From assembly GCA_030544235.1 (NCBI GenBank), contig CM060475.1:7876420-7940419 (forward strand): a stretch of 64,000 nucleotides of DNA. Direction: 5' to 3'. Shown piece by piece: positions 1 through 64,000 of the stretch. Made by a program: the position numbers and the translations under genes. Below the pieces are notes generated by a model. The model was not told the DNA's origin, searched no databases, and saw only the letters and a list, made by a program, of their open reading frames with translations. Each line of letters starts with the position of its first letter. Positions within the stretch are counted from its first letter, which is position 1. Source of the stretch: Lepturacanthus savala. Taxonomy: Eukaryota; Chordata; Actinopteri; Scombriformes; Trichiuridae.

Positions 1-1040
1 AAAAACGCTGAAAAATGATTGAAAAAAGCTGAAAAAAAGCTGAAAAATTGCTGAAAAATTACTGAAAAAAAGCTGAAAAAACACTGAAAAATTACTGAAA
101 AAAGCTAAAAAAAAAGCTGAAAAAAAGATTGAAAAAAGGCTGAAAAAAGGCTGAAAAAAGGCCAAAAAATGACTGAAGAAATGCTGAAAAAAGGCTGAAA
201 AAAGGCTGAAAAAAAGCTGAAAAAACACTGAAAAATTATTGAAAAAATGCTGAAAAATTGCTGAAAAAAAGCTGAAAAAAAGCTGAAAAAACACTGAAAA
301 ATTATTGAAAAAATGCTGAAAAATTATTGAAAAAATGCTGAAAAATTACTGAAAAATTACTGAAAAAAGCTAAAAAAAAAAAAAGACTGAACAAATGCTG
401 AAAAATTACTGAAAAAAAGCCGAAAAAATGCTGAAAAAACGCTGAAAAATTATTGAAAAAATGCTGAAAAAACGCTGAAAAATTACTGAAAAAAGCTAAA
501 AAAAAAAAGCTGAAAAAAGATTGAAAAAAGGCTGAAAAAATGCTGAAAAATTGCTGAAAAAAAATGGCTGAAAAAAGGCTGAAAAAAGGCCAAAAAATGA
601 CTGAAGAAATGCTGAAAAAAGGCTGAAAAAAGGCTGAAAAAAAAGCTGAAAAAACGCTGAAAAATTATTGAAAAAATGCTGAAAATATGCTGAAAATATG
701 CTGAAAAAACGCTGAAAAATTATTGAAAAAATGCTGAAAAAACGCTGAAAAATTATTGAAAAAATGCTGAAAAAACGCTGAAAAATTATTGAAAAAATGC
801 TGAAAAATTACTGAAAAAAGCTGAAAAAAGGCTGAAAAACTACTGAAAAAAGCTAAAAAAAAAAAAAAAGGCTGAACAAATGCTGAAAAATTACTGAAAA
901 AAGCTGAAAAAAAGCTGAAAAAACGCTGAAAAATTATTGAAAAAATGCTGAAAAATGACTGAAAAAAGGCTGAAAAAATTGTGAAAAAAGGCTGAAAAAA
1001 TGACTGAAAAATGGTTAAAAATGACTGAATATCAAAGAAT
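1..1040. repeat. A-rich degenerate array, intron 24
   Basis: Roughly 1 kb of degenerate 10-15 bp units such as GCTGAAAAAA, TTACTGAAAAA and ATTATTGAAAAA, starting before the window. The strand is strongly purine-biased. Bases 1041-1214 are AT-rich unique sequence leading to the exon 25 acceptor; no gene is seen. Confidence 0.9.
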
Positions 1041-1214
1041 TCATTATATTCATAAAAGTTGTTATAATGTGAGAATAAATCTATTACAAAGATTTTTATA
1101 TTGCAGAATAAAGTACTAATATTAGAATAAACTTAATTTTTATACTTTTGACCTTTTGACAACAAATGTACAATACTAAGAGATCAAACTCCGTGCTGCG
1201 CTCTGATTGGTCAG

Positions 1215-60334
<59,120 letters not shown>

Positions 60335-60352
60335 GTAAATCACCACCTGGTG

Positions 60353-62570
60353 CCACTGTATCCCTCCACCACCGTATCCCTCCACCACCATCGTATCCTT
60401 CCACCATCGTATCCCTCCACCACCATCGTATCCTTCCACCACCGTATCCCTCCACCACCATATCCCTCCACCACTGTATCCCTCCACCATCGTATCCCTC
60501 CACCACCATCATATCCCTCCACCACTGTATCCCTCCACCACCACCGTATCCCTCCACCATCATATCCCTCCACCACCACCATATCCCTCCACCACCATCT
60601 TATCCCCCCACCACCACCGTATCCCTCCACCATCGTATCCCTCCACCATCGTATCCCTCCACCACCGTATCCCTCCACCACCACCGTATCCCACCACCAC
60701 CGTATCCCTCCACCATCGTATCCCTCCACCACCATCGTATCCTTCCACCACCGTATCCCTCCACCACCGTATCCCTCCACCACTGTATCCCTCCACCATC
60801 GTATCCCTCCACCACCATCGTATCCCTCCACCACCATCATATCCCTCCACCACCGTATCCCTCCACCACCACCGTATCCCTCCACCATCATATCCCTCCA
60901 CCACCATCATATCCCTCCACCATCATATCCCTCCACCACCATCATATCCCTCCACCACCACCATATCCCTCCACCACCATCTTATCCCCCCACCACCATC
61001 TTATCCCCCCACCACCACCGTATCCCACCACCACCGTATCCCTCCACCATCGTATCCCTCCACCATCGTATCCCTCCACCACCGTATCCCTCCACCACCA
61101 CCGTATCCCACCACCACCACCGTATCCCTCCACCACCACCGTATCCCTCCACCACCATTGTATCCCTCCACCACCACCGTATCCCTCCACCACTGTATCC
61201 CTCCACCACCGTATCCCTCCACCACCGTCGTATCCCTCCACCACCGTCGTATCCCTCCACCACCGTCGTATCCCTCCACCACCGTATCCCTCCACCACCA
61301 TCGTATCCCTCCACCACCACCGTATCCCTCCACCACCGTATCCCTCCACCACCGTATCCCTCCACCACCGTATCCCTCCACCACCACCGTATCCCTCCAC
61401 CACCACCGTATCCCTCCACCACCACCGTATCCCTCCACCACTGTATCCCTCCACCATCGTATCCCTCCACCACCACTGTATCCCTCCACCATCGTATCCC
61501 TCCACCACCACTGTATCCCTCCACCACCACCGTATCCCTCCACCATCATATCCCTCCACCACCACCGTATCCCTCCACCATCATATCCCTCCACCACCAC
61601 CGTATCCCTCCACCACCACCGTATCCCTCCACCACCGTATCCCTCCACCATCGTATCCCTCCACCACCGTATCCCTCCACCACCACTGTATCCCTCCACC
61701 ACCACCGTATCCCTCCACCACCACCGTATCCCTCCACCATCGTATCCCTCCACCACCGTATCCCTCCACCACCGTATCCCTCCACCATCATATCCCTCCA
61801 CCATCATATCCCTCCACCATCATATCCCTCCACCACCACCGTATCCCTCCACCATCATATCCCTCCACCATCATATCCCTCCACCACCACCGTATCCCTC
61901 CACCACCGTATCCCTCCACCATCGTATCCCTCCACCACCACCGTACCCCTCCACCACCATCGTACCCCTCCACCATCGTACCCCTCCACCACCATCGTAT
62001 CCCTCCACCACCACCGTATCCCTCCACCACCATCGTATCCCTCCACCACCGTATCCCTCCACCACCATCGTATCCCTCCACCACCACCGTATCCCTCCAC
62101 CACCATCGTATCCCTCCACCACCGTATCCCTCCACCACCATCGTATCCCTCCACCACCATCGTATCCCTCCACCACCACCGTATCCCTCCACCACCACCG
62201 TATCCCTCCACCACCATCGTATCCCTCCACCACCGTATCCCTCCACCACCATCGTATCCCTCCACCACCGTATCCCTCCACCACCGTCGTATCCCTCCAC
62301 CATCATATCCCTCCACCACCACCGTATCCCTCCACCACCACCGTATCCCTCCACCACCACCGTATCCCTCCACCACCGTATCCCTCCACCATCGTATCCC
62401 ACCACCACCGTATCCCTCCACCACCACCGTATCCCACCACCACCGTATCCCTCCACCATCATATCCCTCCACCATCGTATCCCTCCACCACCATCATATC
62501 CCTCCACCACCACCGTATCCCTCCACCATCATATCCCTCCACCACCACCTTATCCCTCCACCACCACCGG
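60353..62570. repeat. CCACCACCGTATCCCT array, intron 72
   Basis: 2.2 kb of 15- and 18-bp units, ATCCCTCCACCACCGT and ATCCCTCCACCACCACCGT with C/T variants, that is one or two extra CAC triplets per unit. Units are multiples of three without stops, which explains open frames of over 700 codons on the + strand. Confidence 0.95.
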
Positions 62571-62769
62571 GTCTACTTTATACGGAGGAGCACATCTTTA
62601 ACTGATTAGCGATGAAGCTGCTGCAGGAAAAAAAACACAGAAAAAGTTCATTATATTAAAACTAAAAATATGGAAAATAAATTGACTGATTTTAAAAGTA
62701 CAAGTACACACAAAAGTACTCGATTACAACAAGAAAAGTAAACCTACATACTCCTGATTTACACCTTAT

Positions 62770-62829
<60 letters not shown>

Positions 62830-63389
62830 ACGTTTGATACTAACTAATTATTGATTAATTAAAACAATAAATCAGGTTCAGGTGAGAAGTTCCAGGTGAA
62901 AACAGTCATTTCACTATTGTAATCAATAAATAAATAAATTAATAAATAATTAATTAATTTAAAAATAAATAAAAAGCTGTATTTTTTATTTAATTGCATG
63001 TGTATCTTTGCAAATTGGAAATAAATAATCATTTTGTATACTTATTTATTTCTCTTCATATTTTTTTATTTTCAAATAAACTTTATTCATTTTATAAAAT
63101 TTCCTGTTTCGTCATTTAAATGTGCGTTTCTGTTTTTATTAATAATCAATCAATCGATAAAGTTTAAGTCCGATTTCTACTCCTTCACCTGTAGTTTCTC
63201 ACCTGTATTTCCTGCCGTGGTTGTGCTGAATGCTTCCATGTGCCAGCATGTCGCTCATCAATAATCAATACTGCGCTCAGACAGGAAACCGATCAGTGCG
63301 ATTTGATGATGGAGCTCTGAGTCGATCGGGAAAGATTCACCACTTCCTCTGGATGTATTGATCCCACTGACCTCTGCTGAGGGAGAGGA
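62571..63389. other. Intron 72, AT-rich segment
   Basis: About 820 bp of AT-rich sequence with a (TA)n run at 62772-62824. Exon 73 was looked for and not found. Confidence 0.5.
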
Positions 63390-64000
63390 GCGTTAGACCG
63401 ATCAATAATCAGACCAATCAATATTCAGACCGATCAATAATCATATTGATCAACAATCAGACCGATCAATATTCATATCTATTAATAATCAGACCAATCA
63501 ATATTCATATCGATCAATAATCAGACCGATCAATATTCATATCGATCAATATTCATATCGATCAATAATCAGACCGATCAATATTCATATCGATCAATAT
63601 TCATATCGATCAATAATCAGACCGATCAATAATCATATCGATCAATATTCATATCGATCAATAATCAGACCGATCAATAATCATATCGATCAATATTCAT
63701 ATCGATCAATAATCATATTGATCAATAATCAGACCGATCAATAATCATATTGATCAATAATCATATCGATCAATAATCAGACCGACCAATAATCATATCG
63801 ATCAATATTCATATCGATCAATAATCAGACCGATCGATATTCATAGCTATCAATAATCTGATCGATCAATAATCATATCGATCAATAATCAGATCGATCA
63901 ATATTCATATCTATCAATAATCAGACCGATCAATATTCATATCTATCAATAATCATATCGATCAGTAATCAGACCGATCAATATTCAGACCGATCAATAT
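63390..64000. repeat. AATAATCAGACCGATC / AATATTCATATCGATC array, intron 72
   Basis: About 40 copies of 15-16 bp units AATAATCAGACCGATC, AATAATCATATCGATC and AATATTCATATCGATC, many with the ATCGAT palindrome. It runs off the end of the window. Confidence 0.93.

Overview
The window is a single large piece of a vertebrate, almost certainly teleost (percomorph-type), nuclear genome. All the protein-coding sequence I can support belongs to one gene on the + strand: dystrophin (dmd). Forty-eight exons corresponding to human DMD exons 25 to 72 can be placed to the base with AG/GT boundaries and matching intron phases (about 6.76 kb of coding sequence spread over 1215-60334). The window opens inside intron 24 and ends inside intron 72. 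The exons encode the central and distal spectrin-repeat rod, hinge 3, hinge 4, the WW domain, the EF-hand region and the ZZ zinc finger, i.e. the part that links the rod to beta-dystroglycan. The protein is dystrophin rather than utrophin: the EF/ZZ region reads FKTGIISLCKAHLEDKYR and ASFGGSNIEPSVRSCFRF. Human exon lengths used for comparison are from general knowledge of the gene.

Two internal alternative first exons known from mammals are also present in their expected introns: a Dp116-type exon in intron 55 (33295-33324, MLRRKVYHVQ) and a Dp71-type exon in intron 62 (49415-49434, MREQLR) inside a CpG-rich region with ETS-like and ZNF143-like sites. A 27-nt candidate microexon (19405-19431) may supply part of the linker between spectrin repeats 15 and 16.

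The rest of the window is intronic, and it is extraordinary: most introns longer than about 150 bp are filled with tandem arrays (units from 2 to about 85 bp, up to 2.2 kb per array). Non-repeat material includes a decayed Penelope-like retroelement fragment on the - strand (about 47890-48480), two diverged copies of an unnamed dispersed repeat (introns 40 and 64), and scattered copies of a 14-mer TTCAAAATAAAAGC.

The most interesting structure is that many arrays are built from a unit that contains the neighbouring exon's own splice site, often with a piece of the exon. Donor sites are multiplied in introns 31, 34, 44, 56, 58, 59 and 69; acceptor sites in introns 34, 39, 50 and 54. Exon 69 is followed by 18 copies of its donor in a perfect 83-bp period, each carrying the last 39 nt of the exon. 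Exon 58 ends inside its array, which stays open in frame with donors exactly 27 nt apart. Exon 55 is preceded by seven decoy copies of its first 36 nt. I could not align or search anything by computer, so copy numbers of degenerate arrays are estimates from reading.
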